A stretch of DNA of 64,000 nucleotides. It comes from JAGVUD01 sp052033935 (GTDB lineage: Bacteria; Armatimonadota; UBA5829; DSUL01). Both the position numbers and the translations under genes were made by a program. The stretch is from contig JBPOJE010000011.1 in the NCBI GenBank assembly GCA_052033935.1, positions 62,001 through 126,000 of the forward strand, read 5' to 3'. Shown here in pieces: positions 8,439 to 17,366 of the stretch (the first letter of the stretch is position 1; each line of letters begins with the position of its first letter). The notes below the pieces were generated by a model that was given only the letters and a program-made list of their open reading frames with translations, made no database searches and had not been told where the DNA came from.

Positions 8439-8722
8439 TATCCGCGATCGTTCTGATCATTCAAGTGCTGGGCATCTACCGCTGGATAATCATCGCGGCG
8501 GCGGTGATCACCTGGATTCCATCCGTCCCGCGGTATCACCCGATTGTGCAGCTTTTGCACCGGCTGACCGAGCCGGTGCTGAGACCGATCCGGATGATTC
8601 TGCCGCCTGAGAAGACGGGTTACATGGACTTTACGCCCATCGTCGCGCTCGTGGCGCTGCAGCTTCTTATCAGGCTGCTGGCGCAGGCCCTGGTTCGGCC
8701 GGCCGCGCCGATAGGGCTCTGA
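8435..8722 (+). CDS. yggT: YggT family integral membrane protein
   Basis: 95 residues. The ATG at 8435 overlaps the proC stop. Two hydrophobic helices (residues about 3-24 and 66-86) flank the conserved motif around VITWIPSVPRYHPIVQLLHR and LTEPVLRPIRMILPP, which identifies the YggT/YlmG/CCB3 family. The family is linked to cell division, septum formation and nucleoid distribution (and to cytochrome assembly in plastids), but its mechanism is unclear. Its position before the DivIVA-like gene is the classical one. Confidence 0.9.
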   Translation: MISAIVLIIQVLGIYRWIIIAAAVITWIPSVPRYHPIVQLLHRLTEPVLRPIRMILPPEKTGYMDFTPIVALVALQLLIRLLAQALVRPAAPIGL

Positions 8723-8762
8723 GCGCGCCGCGCGGTTGATTGACTGGTCGGGAGGGACATCC

Positions 8763-9308
8763 ATGAAGACAACTGCGATTGACGTTTCGAACAAGAAGTT
8801 CTCGCGATCCTTCAGGGGCTATCGGCCTGCGGAGGTGGATGACCTGATGCGCGACATCGCCTCCGAGCTGGAGACGGCCGCGCGCGAGCGGGCAAGGCTG
8901 GAAGACCAGATTGACAGAATGCACAGCAAGGTTGCCCGCTACAAGGAGATGGAGGACACGCTCAACAACGCCATTCTGCTCGCCCAGCGCTCGGCCGACG
9001 AGGTGCGCGCGGCGGCGCATAGAGACGCGGACACGATTGTGCGGGAGGCAGAACAGCGTGCGCGCGAGATCACCGAGCGCGCCGTCCACGAAAACCAGGA
9101 GCTGATGCGCGAGACCCGCCGCCTGTCCGAACGCAGGGCGGCGCTGGTGGACAGCCTCCGTTCGGCCGCGCGCGACCTTGGGGACTGGATTCAGAGCCGC
9201 CGGTGGCAGGAAATGATCGAGATAGAGAGCACCCACCCCGAGGGTGAATACCCGGAGGCGGCCGCTGACTCCGATCAGCAGCCCGCTGCGCACGAAGCCG
9301 CCGGCTGA
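8763..9308 (+). CDS. DivIVA domain-containing coiled-coil protein
   Basis: 181 residues. I prefer the ATG at 8763 (preceded by gggaggga) over an in-frame ATG at 8736. Residues about 8-35 carry the DivIVA N-terminal lipid-binding motif (KKFSRSFRGYRPAEVDDLM). Residues about 36-140 are a continuous, charged coiled coil rich in Arg and Glu, and the C-terminal 30 residues are acidic and disordered. DivIVA proteins sense negatively curved membranes at poles and septa and recruit other proteins there. In the ylm-type cluster it is the expected last gene. Confidence 0.88.
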   Translation: MKTTAIDVSNKKFSRSFRGYRPAEVDDLMRDIASELETAARERARLEDQIDRMHSKVARYKEMEDTLNNAILLAQRSADEVRAAAHRDADTIVREAEQRAREITERAVHENQELMRETRRLSERRAALVDSLRSAARDLGDWIQSRRWQEMIEIESTHPEGEYPEAAADSDQQPAAHEAAG

Positions 9309-9386
9309 AGGAGCACTCCCGTCGTTCTAGAAGACACGCCCGCAGACAGCCCGCGCGAGCACCGCGCTTCGAACGCGCTGACAAAA

Positions 9387-10751
9387 GTGCTTATCGCGCT
9401 GCTTCTGTGCGGCATAGCCATCGCCCAGAACATCGGCGCCGCGCGCAAGCAGGTGGAGGATGCCGCAGCCGCCCTTTCCCTCCCTGTGACCGATCTGAAG
9501 ATCGCACTCACCATCGGGACACAGCCCCCTGTTACGCGGCAATCAGCCGAGACGCCCGCAGCCCTGAAGGAGACGCTGAATGAGCTGAAGTTCTCGGCGC
9601 GGAAAGCCAGATCGCTGCAGGATGCCTTTCGTTTCCTGCTCCTCACCCGATACTACGGCAAGGCTCCGGGCGAGACTCTTGCGCTTGCGGAAGAGCTTGC
9701 GCGAGAGTCGCAGAACCCGCGGCACGTTCGGATAGCGCGGATTCTGGGCAGGGACACTGGTGACTGGACCCAGGCCGAAGCGCAGACGATCCTATCCGCC
9801 GGACTGGGTCCAGCGGCTCTTCTGGCAGCGAGCGATGTTTTGCAGCGTCACGGCTCCACGGCCGCGGCCGCACACTGCCGCGAGCAGTTGAAAGAGAACT
9901 CGCTCGCAGCGCAGATCAAGATGGCGGCTTCGTCCGTGGCGCTTCTCGCAGTCATGCTCGGGGGGGCGTCGGCATGGATGCTTTACTCGGCGTCCCGCCG
10001 CAGGCGGACTCTCGGAACGGGCAACCGCACGCCCGATGAGCGTGCACAGGCATATCCGGGCGCGATGTGGCAGACATTCGCCCTGTATCTCGTGGTCTTC
10101 CTGGCAGTGGCGGTTGCGATCGCGCCGGCGGTCCAGTACGGCCCGAAGTCCGCGCCCGGACACGAGAACACGCTGGAGCTTGTCCACTACGCCGTAACAG
10201 CCGCCCTCGTCTTCTACCTCGCGCCTCTCCCTCTGCAAAAGCGGGGGTATTCGCTTCGAGACCTGGGCTGGAAGAGCAGCGACACGCTGGCGGACATCGC
10301 CTGGGGCATCGGCGGATTCCTGGCGGCAACGTCGCTTGTCGTGGTGCTGCAGATGTTGACCGGCCTGGTGCTCGGCGCGCTCGGCGCGGCGCCATCGGAA
10401 GTCACGTCGCCGGCCGCCGAGCTTCTGGTGGGGGCGCGGTTCGGCTGGAAGCTGGCGCTGCTGCTCGCCGTTGTTGGGGTCATCGCGCCGCTTACGGAGG
10501 AGACGTTCTTCCGAGGGGCGCTCCTGCGCGCGGCTGGTTCCGAATGGGGGCAGTCCGCGGGCGTGTTCGTGAGCGCTCTTGCCTTCGCGGTGATCCACCC
10601 GGGCATTCCCGAGATGCTCGTGCCCTACCTCGGCATCGGCTACGTACTCGGGAAACTGGCGGTCATTCGCCGCTCTCTGCTACCATGCGTCATCGCCCAC
10701 TCCCTGAATAATCTCTTCTTCGTGGGCCTGGTGATGCTGCATCAACTTTAG
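9387..10751 (+). CDS. CPBP family intramembrane glutamic endopeptidase
   Basis: 454 residues from a GTG start, multipass. The N-terminal half has one membrane segment at the very start, a soluble alpha-helical region (residues about 25-180) and a second helix near 185-205. The C-terminal half carries the CPBP/Abi (CAAX protease and bacteriocin-processing) motifs: LTEETFFRGALLRA with the catalytic Glu pair and Arg, ALAFAVIHPG with the FxxxH-like His, and VIAHSLNNLFF with the last His and Asn. The start is uncertain. A strong ribosome site (aaggag, 9308-9313) lies too far upstream, and the frame is open back to it, but no standard start codon follows it. The next gene begins immediately after the stop. 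Confidence 0.85.
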   Translation: MLIALLLCGIAIAQNIGAARKQVEDAAAALSLPVTDLKIALTIGTQPPVTRQSAETPAALKETLNELKFSARKARSLQDAFRFLLLTRYYGKAPGETLALAEELARESQNPRHVRIARILGRDTGDWTQAEAQTILSAGLGPAALLAASDVLQRHGSTAAAAHCREQLKENSLAAQIKMAASSVALLAVMLGGASAWMLYSASRRRRTLGTGNRTPDERAQAYPGAMWQTFALYLVVFLAVAVAIAPAVQYGPKSAPGHENTLELVHYAVTAALVFYLAPLPLQKRGYSLRDLGWKSSDTLADIAWGIGGFLAATSLVVVLQMLTGLVLGALGAAPSEVTSPAAELLVGARFGWKLALLLAVVGVIAPLTEETFFRGALLRAAGSEWGQSAGVFVSALAFAVIHPGIPEMLVPYLGIGYVLGKLAVIRRSLLPCVIAHSLNNLFFVGLVMLHQL

Positions 10752-11174
10752 ATGAGCCTCTGGAAGATAGTCTTTTCATTCGTCTTCTTCTTCGTGATCA
10801 TCGGCCTGTGGATCACGCTCATCATCTCGACTCTTCGCTCGATGCTGCGGTGGCGCAAAGAACTGAAGGCACCACTGGAGGCGATCGGCTGCGAGATCGG
10901 CAAGCGCGAGGAAGTGGAGGCGTTCGTCTATCACCTGGGCAAGCCTGCGGTTGCGTATCACAGGATCGAGTTCGTCTGCGACGATGGGCGGCGGCTGACA
11001 TTCTCGCTGATGCCCGCGCAGTATGAGGCGATTGCCCAGGGCGATGCGGGACAGCTTGTGCTGCGGAATGGGGAGTTCGTGGAGTTTCGTACACAGACGC
11101 ACACCGGACAGCGTCTGTTCCGGGGCGGCTCGGAGCCCGACCGCGTTTACACGCGCATGGTGAAGGGCAAGTGA
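10752..11174 (+). CDS. DUF2500-like single-pass membrane protein
   Basis: 140 residues. One strong N-terminal membrane helix (residues about 5-28) is followed by a basic stretch (RSMLRWRKELK) that should lie in the cytoplasm. The remaining about 100 residues form a small all-beta domain (AYHRIEFVCDDGRRLTFSL, then GDAGQLVLRNGEFVEF). That layout resembles DUF2500/YhhM-type proteins. The function is unknown. It starts directly after the CPBP protease stop, and its own TGA overlaps the next start (GTGA), so it is embedded in a tightly spaced operon. Confidence 0.6.
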   Translation: MSLWKIVFSFVFFFVIIGLWITLIISTLRSMLRWRKELKAPLEAIGCEIGKREEVEAFVYHLGKPAVAYHRIEFVCDDGRRLTFSLMPAQYEAIAQGDAGQLVLRNGEFVEFRTQTHTGQRLFRGGSEPDRVYTRMVKGK

Positions 11175-11449
11175 GAACACCTGCGGGAGCAATTGTGCAT
11201 GTCCGCGTGACGCCCCGGAGCTCGAGGTCCGAGGTATCATCGTATGAGGGCGGCGTGCTGAGCGTCCGCGTGACAGCCCCGCCCGTGGAGGGGGAGGCGA
11301 ACAAGGCTGTGATTGAACTGGTCTCGGCCCTGCTCCGGATCCCGAAATCGCGAATCGAAGTGAAGTCGGGTGCGTCGGAGCGGCGCAAGTCGCTTCTGAT
11401 CGCCGGGCTGACGCAGCAGGAGATCGACGAGCAATTGGCCGGGCTTTAA
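11171..11449 (+). CDS. yggU: DUF167/YggU family protein
   Basis: 92 residues from a GTG that overlaps the preceding stop. The whole protein is the DUF167 domain: VHVRVTPRSSRSEV near the N-terminus, then VRVTAPPVEGEANKAVIELV and LLRIPKSRIEVKSGASERRK. This conserved fold of unknown biochemical function is usually encoded beside yggT, as it nearly is here. Confidence 0.92.
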   Translation: MRTPAGAIVHVRVTPRSSRSEVSSYEGGVLSVRVTAPPVEGEANKAVIELVSALLRIPKSRIEVKSGASERRKSLLIAGLTQQEIDEQLAGL

Positions 11450-11482
11450 AGGCGCTCTGAGCTCCGGCGGGAGGTATCCCTG

Positions 11483-13183
11483 ATGTTGAAGCTCTACTCA
11501 TTTGCAGCGGCTGCGCTTCTGCTTGCGCTGCCCGCCGCTTCGGCCGGGCCGGATCCGTCGCCGTACGGCATCAACGGGGTGGTGGCGATCCACGCCCGCA
11601 CCTCCCCGAACGCGATTGCGAAGGCAAAAAGCGACATCCGCCTGATGCGTGAGGCGGGCATCCGGTGGGACCGCATCGAGATCTGGTGGAGCGTTGTGGA
11701 ACCCGAGAAGGGCAAGTGGGACTTCGAGTTCACGGACAGGGTGGTAGCGCTCTACAAGGACAGCGGCGTCAGCCCGCTTGCCATCCTCAACTACTCCAGC
11801 GCATGGTCCGGAAAGCCGCCCGCCGACGATGGGGAGCGCCAGGCGTTCGCACGGTACGCAGCGAAGATGATCGGGCGCTACAAGGACACGATCAAGTGCT
11901 GGGAAGTGTGGAACGAGCCCAATATCCCGACATTCTGGCCCACCCCGAACGTGAAGGACTACGCCGAGCTTCTGAAGGTGACATACAAGGCCGCCAAAGA
12001 GGCCGACCCTGAGTGCGTCATTATCGCGGGCAGCACGAGCGGTCCGGACTTCGGCTTCATCCGGGGCATATTCGACAACGGCGCGTGGGACTCGTGCGAC
12101 GCTATCTCGATTCATCCCTACTCGATGGCAGGAGGGCCGGGCAGCCAGCGTCTCGGCGAGCTGCTGGAGATGGCGAACGACTGCATCGCCTCCACAGGCA
12201 AGGACAAGCCCCTGTGGATAACAGAGATGGGCTGGACGTCGAGCAGCTCGGAGGAGGATGCGCGGCAGGCGGCCTACCTGACGCAGTCGTATGTGATTGC
12301 GGCGGTGCAGGGGGTTGACAAACTGTTCTGGTTCAAGCTGGAGGACTGGTCCGAGAAGTGGGGCATCGTGAAGGCGGACGGCACGAAGAAGCCGGCGTAC
12401 AAGGCTTATCAGACCCTCACGAAGAACCTCACGTCGCCCGTGCTGGTGGGGCCGCTGCAGCTTGCGCCGGAACTGGAGGGGTACCTGTTCCGGATCGGGG
12501 ACTCCAGCCTGTTCGTCACATGGTCCCGGTACGGCACGCCCGTGAGCGCGGCGCTGCCCGTGGGGTCCGGATCGAAGGTGATGAACGCGCTGGGAGAACC
12601 TGTCAGCCTGAAGGACGCCAGGGCGGCCGTGGGCGATATGCCCGTGTTCGTGCTGGAGCCGGGCGCGCACGCACGGCTGGAGGCGGCGCGCTCACGGCGG
12701 CGGCCGATCCGGCCGTACCCTGACGGAAATCGTCTTCTGAACGCCAGTTTCGAGAGGGGCAGCGGGAGCGAGGCGTGGGCATGGAACCAGGGGGTTTTCG
12801 ACGGGCAGCAGAAGAAGGGGGAGTTCTTCGCGGGCGTGGGGCGCAGCGGCCGCGCGGCCGGCATCCGCAAGGCCGAGGATGCGGCGTGGGATTCGTGGCC
12901 GGTTCCGGTGCGATGGGGCAAGGACTACCTTCTGACCGGATGGGCGAAGGTGAACGGCCCCGGCGGAAAGGTGACTGCGGGGATTCACTGGTACAGTGGA
13001 AATCAGTGGACGTGGAAGAGCGCTGATGTGACCGATGAGATTCCGGCTGACGGCCTCTGGCACGAGTTCTCGGTGCGCGGGAAGGCTCCAGAGGGGGCTG
13101 TTCTCGCCCGGATCCGGCTAACCGCGAAGGATGTGGAAAAAGAGGCCATCTTCGACGACCTGTTCTTCGCTCCGCAGAACTGA
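11483..13183 (+). CDS. Secreted GH39/GH5-like glycoside hydrolase with C-terminal carbohydrate-binding-like domain
   Basis: 566 residues with a signal peptide (cleavage after about residue 21). Residues about 28-330 form a clan GH-A TIM barrel resembling GH39 beta-xylosidases: YGINGVVAIHAR, GIRWDRIEIWWSVVEPEKG, CWEVWNEPN and PLWITEMGWTSS. The two Glu of the clan are visible at about E145 (acid/base, in WNEP) and E248 (nucleophile, in ITEMG). From about residue 410 a jelly-roll domain resembling family 4/9/16-type binding modules follows (LLNASFERGSGSEAWAWNQG). Predicted extracellular retaining glycosidase. Substrate not decidable from sequence. It is followed by 365 bases without a gene. Confidence 0.8.
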   Translation: MLKLYSFAAAALLLALPAASAGPDPSPYGINGVVAIHARTSPNAIAKAKSDIRLMREAGIRWDRIEIWWSVVEPEKGKWDFEFTDRVVALYKDSGVSPLAILNYSSAWSGKPPADDGERQAFARYAAKMIGRYKDTIKCWEVWNEPNIPTFWPTPNVKDYAELLKVTYKAAKEADPECVIIAGSTSGPDFGFIRGIFDNGAWDSCDAISIHPYSMAGGPGSQRLGELLEMANDCIASTGKDKPLWITEMGWTSSSSEEDARQAAYLTQSYVIAAVQGVDKLFWFKLEDWSEKWGIVKADGTKKPAYKAYQTLTKNLTSPVLVGPLQLAPELEGYLFRIGDSSLFVTWSRYGTPVSAALPVGSGSKVMNALGEPVSLKDARAAVGDMPVFVLEPGAHARLEAARSRRRPIRPYPDGNRLLNASFERGSGSEAWAWNQGVFDGQQKKGEFFAGVGRSGRAAGIRKAEDAAWDSWPVPVRWGKDYLLTGWAKVNGPGGKVTAGIHWYSGNQWTWKSADVTDEIPADGLWHEFSVRGKAPEGAVLARIRLTAKDVEKEAIFDDLFFAPQN

Positions 13184-13342
13184 CGCCCAGACGTGTATAG
13201 CTTTTGCCGGGAGACCCGAACACAACGGGGCAGATAGTTTGGGGCAGGCAGCCGCGGACGACACAAGCGCCAAAATGGCACGGGAAAGGCCGAATTATTG
13301 CGAACGGCACGCAGCAGACCGCCGGATGGAGCAAAAACCGCC

Positions 13343-13498
13343 TGTGGATACAGACGTGCCCTGTGTGCAGGTTTCGCACTCAGGCCTCAAACGGGGTTTG
13401 TCCACAAAGTTTTCCACAGCCTGTGGAAAACTAGTGGAGTTTGTCTGAGCGTGAGCGTGAACAAGTTGGACAGAGGTCTCCGGCGGGGCTGTGGAAAG
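13343..13498. other. Cluster of DnaA-box-like 9-mers (candidate replication origin or DnaA-binding site)
   Basis: Within the 365-base gap after the GH39-like gene lie five near-consensus DnaA boxes. They are TGTGGATAC (13343-13351), TTGTCCACA (13398-13406), TTTTCCACA (13410-13418), TGTGGAAAA (13422-13430) and TGTGGAAAG (13490-13498). The second matches the box form described for high-GC Gram-positives, and the third and fourth form a near-perfect palindrome (11-bp arms, 1-base centre, 13409-13431). No other gene signal was seen in the gap. dnaA, dnaN or parAB are not nearby, and gene orientation does not change here. Confidence 0.45.
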
Positions 13499-13548
13499 CA
13501 GATGAGGCGCGATTTGGGTTGAATGAAGCCGTAAGTAATAACCGGCGG

Positions 13549-13977
13549 ATGGATATCCTGACAATAAGGGCAACGCTGAAGATCGTGAGCGTTGGCGACT
13601 GGTTCGGAACATCACGAAGCTTCGAGGGCGTCCTGACCAACCACATCCGGCCGGGCGACGAGGATATGCGGTTGCCCGCGGGACACCCCTGCTGCGATAT
13701 TCGCAGAAGCGACGCCGGATTCGTGATAATCCCTCACGGGGGCGGCGGGGATGTCTTCGTGAACGGAGTTCGTGTCAGCGGCGCGCGCGTTCTGGCGGAC
13801 GGCGATCAGATTAGCGCGGGAGGCGCGCTGATGCTGTGGAGAGAAGAAGTTGTGCATGAGGCGTCGGGAAACGGACGGGCCGCGCCAAGGGAGGAAGGAC
13901 TGAGCAGCGTGTATCAGGGGCTGAAGAAGCTGTTCCGGAGGCTGGGACTTTTTCGCACGGCGGAGCCAATTCCTTGA
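13549..13977 (+). CDS. Small FHA-like domain protein
   Basis: 142 residues from the ATG at 13549. An in-frame TTG at 13441 would place translation through the DnaA-box cluster and is unlikely. The region of residues about 20-105 reads like a divergent forkhead-associated (FHA) or SMAD-FHA-like beta sandwich: DIRRSDAGFVIIPHGGGGDV, then VNGVRVSGARVLADGDQISAGG, with the typical 'VNG ... L.DGD.I..G' end. The classical GR and SxxH phospho-Thr contact residues are not evident, so phosphopeptide binding is uncertain. The TGA overlaps the acpS start (TTGA), linking it to lipid and cofactor housekeeping genes. Confidence 0.55.
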   Translation: MDILTIRATLKIVSVGDWFGTSRSFEGVLTNHIRPGDEDMRLPAGHPCCDIRRSDAGFVIIPHGGGGDVFVNGVRVSGARVLADGDQISAGGALMLWREEVVHEASGNGRAAPREEGLSSVYQGLKKLFRRLGLFRTAEPIP

Positions 13978-14330
13978 TAGCGGGCCTGGGGACAGACATC
14001 ATCGAGATCGGGCGGATTCGCGAGTTTGCGGCGCGTGGAGAGCGCTATTTGCGGCGGGTTTTCACGCCGCGCGAGCTTGCCACGGCATCCGAACGCAGGA
14101 TGAGCGCGGCGTTTCTGGCGGGCAGGTTCGCGGCGAAGGAGGCCGTCGCCAAATGCCTGGGGCCGCCGCTCAAGTGGAGCGAGGTGGAGATACTGGCTCT
14201 GGAGGATGGAAAGCCGGAGGCCGCGCTGAACGGCCGCGCGGCAGAGATCGCGGGAGAGGGAAGAGTCCTCGTCACGATCTCTCACAGCCAGGACTACGCG
14301 GTGGCTGTGGCGATACTGGAGCGGGACTGA
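13974..14330 (+). CDS. acpS: Holo-[acyl-carrier-protein] synthase
   Basis: 118 residues, the usual AcpS length, from a TTG start that overlaps the preceding stop. The two signature motifs are intact: GLGTDIIEIGRI with the Mg ligand D8, and RFAAKEAVAKCLG with E56. The C-terminal ISHSQDYAVAVAI is also typical. The enzyme transfers 4'-phosphopantetheine from CoA to a Ser of apo-ACP and so activates fatty-acid synthesis in the cytoplasm. It precedes nnr, a very common neighbour pair (acpS-nnr) in bacteria. Confidence 0.95.
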   Translation: MIAGLGTDIIEIGRIREFAARGERYLRRVFTPRELATASERRMSAAFLAGRFAAKEAVAKCLGPPLKWSEVEILALEDGKPEAALNGRAAEIAGEGRVLVTISHSQDYAVAVAILERD

Positions 14331-14351
14331 AGGGCGGAACGGGGGTAGCAG

Positions 14352-15977
14352 ATGAGAGTTCACAGCGCTGAAGAGATACGGGAGTTGGACCGCAGGACGG
14401 TGGAAGAGGCGGGGGTGCCCTCGCTGATTCTGATGGAGAACGCCGGGCGGGCGGTGGCGGCCGCGGCGCTTGCCTGCGTTTTGAACGTGGAAGGCGAGGA
14501 CAGGCAAACCGCAGGCGATATGCGGCGTCTGGCGCCGCTGGCGGCGGGACCTCCGGAGTTCAGCGACGTCTGGGACGCGCGCGTGATTGTGGTCGCGGGC
14601 ACGGGCAACAACGGGGGCGACGGACTCGTGGCGGCCAGGCATCTGCTGGATCAGGGAATCGAGTGCGGGATTGTGCTGGCCGGGCCGGTGGAGAAGATCA
14701 CCGGCGATGCGCGAGTGAACCTTGAGGCTCTCATCCGGCGAGACGCGATCTTCTATGAATACCGCGAGGAAGCGCTGGATGCGGTAGAAGGGTACGCGGA
14801 TGTGATCGTGGACGCCCTGTACGGCACGGGACTGCACGGCGAAATGCCCAAAGAAGCGCGCGGGTTCGTCAGGGCCATCAACTCATCCGGAGCGCCGGTC
14901 GTTGCGGTTGACATCCCTTCGGGCGTGAACGCGGACACGGGCAATATCTGCAAGGACGCCGTGTACGCCGACGTGACCGTTACGTTCGCGGCGCTGAAGC
15001 CGGGGCTGCTGATGTATCCGGGTGCCAGCTTCGCCGGAGAAGTGATCGTTGCCGGCATCGGCATCCCGCCCACGCTCGTCAACATGACGGCCGAGCGGGC
15101 GCGGTACATCATCACTGCCGATGAGGCCGCGGGGATCATCAGCAAAAGGATGCCGGATTCGCACAAGGGCAGTCACGGACACGCGGGGCTGTTTGCGGGC
15201 TCAACGGGGATGGTGGGCGCGGCGGCGATGTCGGGCGAGGCGGCGGCGCTTGCCGGGGCCGGGCTGACGACGGTGGTGACGCCGGGCGGACAGTATCCGA
15301 TACTCGCCTCGCGCACCAGCGCCGAATGCATGACCCTGCCCATCGGGGCGGGCGACGCATTCTGCGCGGAAGATGTTGATGCAGCCCTGAGTGCGGCATC
15401 GCGCTTTGACGCGGTGGCCATCGGCTGCGGCATCGGGCGCTCGGAAGGGACGCAGGAGTTCGTGCGGCAGCTTGCCTCCAGGCTGGACCGGCGCTTCGTG
15501 CTTGACGCGGACGGGCTGTGGGCGCTCGGGCGGGACGCGGCGAAGATTCTGTCGGAGGCCGCCGACCGCGTGGTATTGACGCCCCACCCCGGCGAGATGG
15601 CGCGGCTGCTCGGAACTGACGCGGTATGGGTACAGTCGAACAGGTTGGAGGCGGCCGAGCGCGCGGCCGAAGAGTTCGGCTGTGTCTGCGTGCTCAAGGG
15701 CGCCCCAACGATTGTGGCACACCCCTGGGGAGAAACGTTCTTCAACCTCACGGGCAATCACGGTCTGGCTAAGGGCGGATCGGGAGACGTACTGACAGGC
15801 ATCATCGTGAGCTTCCTGGCGCAGGGCATTCCGCCACTGGACGCGGCGGTTGCGGGCGTGTGGGTACACGGGCGCGCGGCGGATTTCGCGGCGGAGGGCC
15901 GCGCGAAGCGCACGATCAGCGCCCCCGACACGGCGGCAGCGCTCTCGGAAGTTTTCAGACTACTGGGCCGGGACTGA
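14352..15977 (+). CDS. nnr: Bifunctional NAD(P)H-hydrate epimerase / ADP-dependent NAD(P)H-hydrate dehydratase
   Basis: 541 residues, a full-length fusion. Residues about 1-230 form the YjeF_N epimerase domain (GTGNNGGDGLVAARHLLDQG; VDALYGTGLHG; VVAVDIPSGVNADTG). Residues about 255-541 form the ribokinase-like dehydratase domain (HGHAGLFAGSTGMVGAA; LDADGLWALG; LTPHPGEMARLLG; LAKGGSGDVLTGIIVSFLAQG). The pair repairs hydrated NADH and NADPH: the epimerase equilibrates R and S hydrates, and the dehydratase restores NAD(P)H using ADP. An insert of about 25 residues (after NVEGEDRQTAGDM, near residue 50) lengthens the first domain relative to short homologs. Confidence 0.95.
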   Translation: MRVHSAEEIRELDRRTVEEAGVPSLILMENAGRAVAAAALACVLNVEGEDRQTAGDMRRLAPLAAGPPEFSDVWDARVIVVAGTGNNGGDGLVAARHLLDQGIECGIVLAGPVEKITGDARVNLEALIRRDAIFYEYREEALDAVEGYADVIVDALYGTGLHGEMPKEARGFVRAINSSGAPVVAVDIPSGVNADTGNICKDAVYADVTVTFAALKPGLLMYPGASFAGEVIVAGIGIPPTLVNMTAERARYIITADEAAGIISKRMPDSHKGSHGHAGLFAGSTGMVGAAAMSGEAAALAGAGLTTVVTPGGQYPILASRTSAECMTLPIGAGDAFCAEDVDAALSAASRFDAVAIGCGIGRSEGTQEFVRQLASRLDRRFVLDADGLWALGRDAAKILSEAADRVVLTPHPGEMARLLGTDAVWVQSNRLEAAERAAEEFGCVCVLKGAPTIVAHPWGETFFNLTGNHGLAKGGSGDVLTGIIVSFLAQGIPPLDAAVAGVWVHGRAADFAAEGRAKRTISAPDTAAALSEVFRLLGRD

Positions 15978-16066
15978 CAGGGAGGACCGGCCGGAAGGTA
16001 CAATTAACCTCATACATCTGACACCGGCGGTTCGCATGCCGGTTGGGCCACGAACGGAGGCGCACA

Positions 16067-17365
16067 TTGGCAAGTCGCATCAAGCTTCTGACTCTCGCGC
16101 TGGCAGTGTTGCTGGCGCTGCCGCGGTGCGCGGCATACACACAGGAGGCGGACAAGAAACCGGCTGCCGCCAAGCCTGCTCCCGAGGCGGCAAAGCCGGA
16201 GGCAACCAAACCGGACGATGCCGCGAAGCCGGCGGGCAAGGAGATGTCGGGGACAATCAGCCTGCCAGCCAAAGGCGCTTACACCTGGTGGGCGGACGCC
16301 GGAGCGGGCAAGATTCTCGCTGCCCCGAAGTCCTTTGAAGGCGAGTCGCTGGAGTGGTCTCTGCCTGCCGCCGATGACGCCACGATTCACATTCTGAACG
16401 ACAAGACGGGCAACGCCGCATCGCTGAGCGCCCCGGAATACGCGAAGCCCGGCGAGCACAAGCTCGTGGACGCCGACTTCAACCTGGTGCGCCGCCTGGA
16501 TGTGAAGGTTTCGGCGAAGTCCGGAAAGCCGGTCAGCGTCGCGTCGGTGGTGCTGACGGACGCGAAGGGCGCGGTCAGCACGCGGATTCTGGAAGCGGCG
16601 GACAGGGGCGTGGCGCGGTTCTATGACGTCCCGCTGGGACCAGCCTCGCTGGACGTGGGATCGAGCGGGGTGAAGATTGCGCAGGAAGTAACCATCGAGC
16701 GCGAGCGCAAGTCGAAGGCGGCCATCGCTGAGGTGGTGCTGGCGGGCGACATTCCGACGGTGGCGCCCGAATCTGACGTAGCCAAGCAGAAGCCGGCCGC
16801 CCCGGCTAAGAGGAAGACCCCGCTCCGCTATTCTCTGCTGCAGTTTCTGGTGGCGCTGATTCTGGTGGCCGCGATCGTTTACATCGCCTATCTGGTGTTG
16901 AGGGGCAAGGGCGTCACGATGAAGGGCGCGCTGGAGAAGGCGGGAATCGAGGTGGACAACGGCACGCTTCCGCCGCCAGCAGAGGCCGAACCTACCACCC
17001 CACCGCTCGACCCGAACCTTGTGGGGCCTGCTCCCGGTTCGGCTCCGGCCGCAGCGCCCCCGGCTGCTCCGTCCGTCAGCGGGCCGAGGCTCGTTGGGGT
17101 ATCGGGGACTTACGCCGGGGCTGTTTTCGCCATCAAGAGCCCGGCCACGATTCTGGGGCGTGACCCGTCCTGCGACGTGGCCCTTCCGGACGACCACACG
17201 GCCTCGCGGCGGCATGCGCGCATCGCGGCGAACGGGGGCGTTGTGATTCACGACGAAGGCAGCTCGAACGGGACATTCGTGAACGGCGAGAAGGTGACCG
17301 AGCGCGAGATCAAGCCCGGAGACGACATTCAGATCGGGGCAACGCGGTTCCGGTACGAGGCGTAG
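16067..17365 (+). CDS. Secreted/membrane-anchored protein with C-terminal FHA domain
   Basis: 432 residues from a TTG at 16067 with a good ribosome site (cggagg). The TTG at 16043 adds 8 charged residues before the hydrophobic core and is less likely. There is a signal or anchor helix (residues about 5-25), a Lys/Pro/Ala-rich linker (about 28-65), a carboxypeptidase-regulatory-like beta region (about 70-235), and a second membrane helix near residues 258-282 (LLQFLVALILVAAIVYIAYL). A classical FHA domain (about 345-430) follows: ATILGRDPSCDVALPD, TASRRHARI, DEGSSNGTFVNGEKV. The FHA Arg, Ser and Asn that read phospho-Thr are present. The topology puts the FHA domain in the cytoplasm and the beta region outside. 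First of three linked FHA/FHA/VWA genes; no Ser/Thr kinase gene lies in the window. Confidence 0.8.
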   Translation: MASRIKLLTLALAVLLALPRCAAYTQEADKKPAAAKPAPEAAKPEATKPDDAAKPAGKEMSGTISLPAKGAYTWWADAGAGKILAAPKSFEGESLEWSLPAADDATIHILNDKTGNAASLSAPEYAKPGEHKLVDADFNLVRRLDVKVSAKSGKPVSVASVVLTDAKGAVSTRILEAADRGVARFYDVPLGPASLDVGSSGVKIAQEVTIERERKSKAAIAEVVLAGDIPTVAPESDVAKQKPAAPAKRKTPLRYSLLQFLVALILVAAIVYIAYLVLRGKGVTMKGALEKAGIEVDNGTLPPPAEAEPTTPPLDPNLVGPAPGSAPAAAPPAAPSVSGPRLVGVSGTYAGAVFAIKSPATILGRDPSCDVALPDDHTASRRHARIAANGGVVIHDEGSSNGTFVNGEKVTEREIKPGDDIQIGATRFRYEA

Positions 17366-17366
17366 C

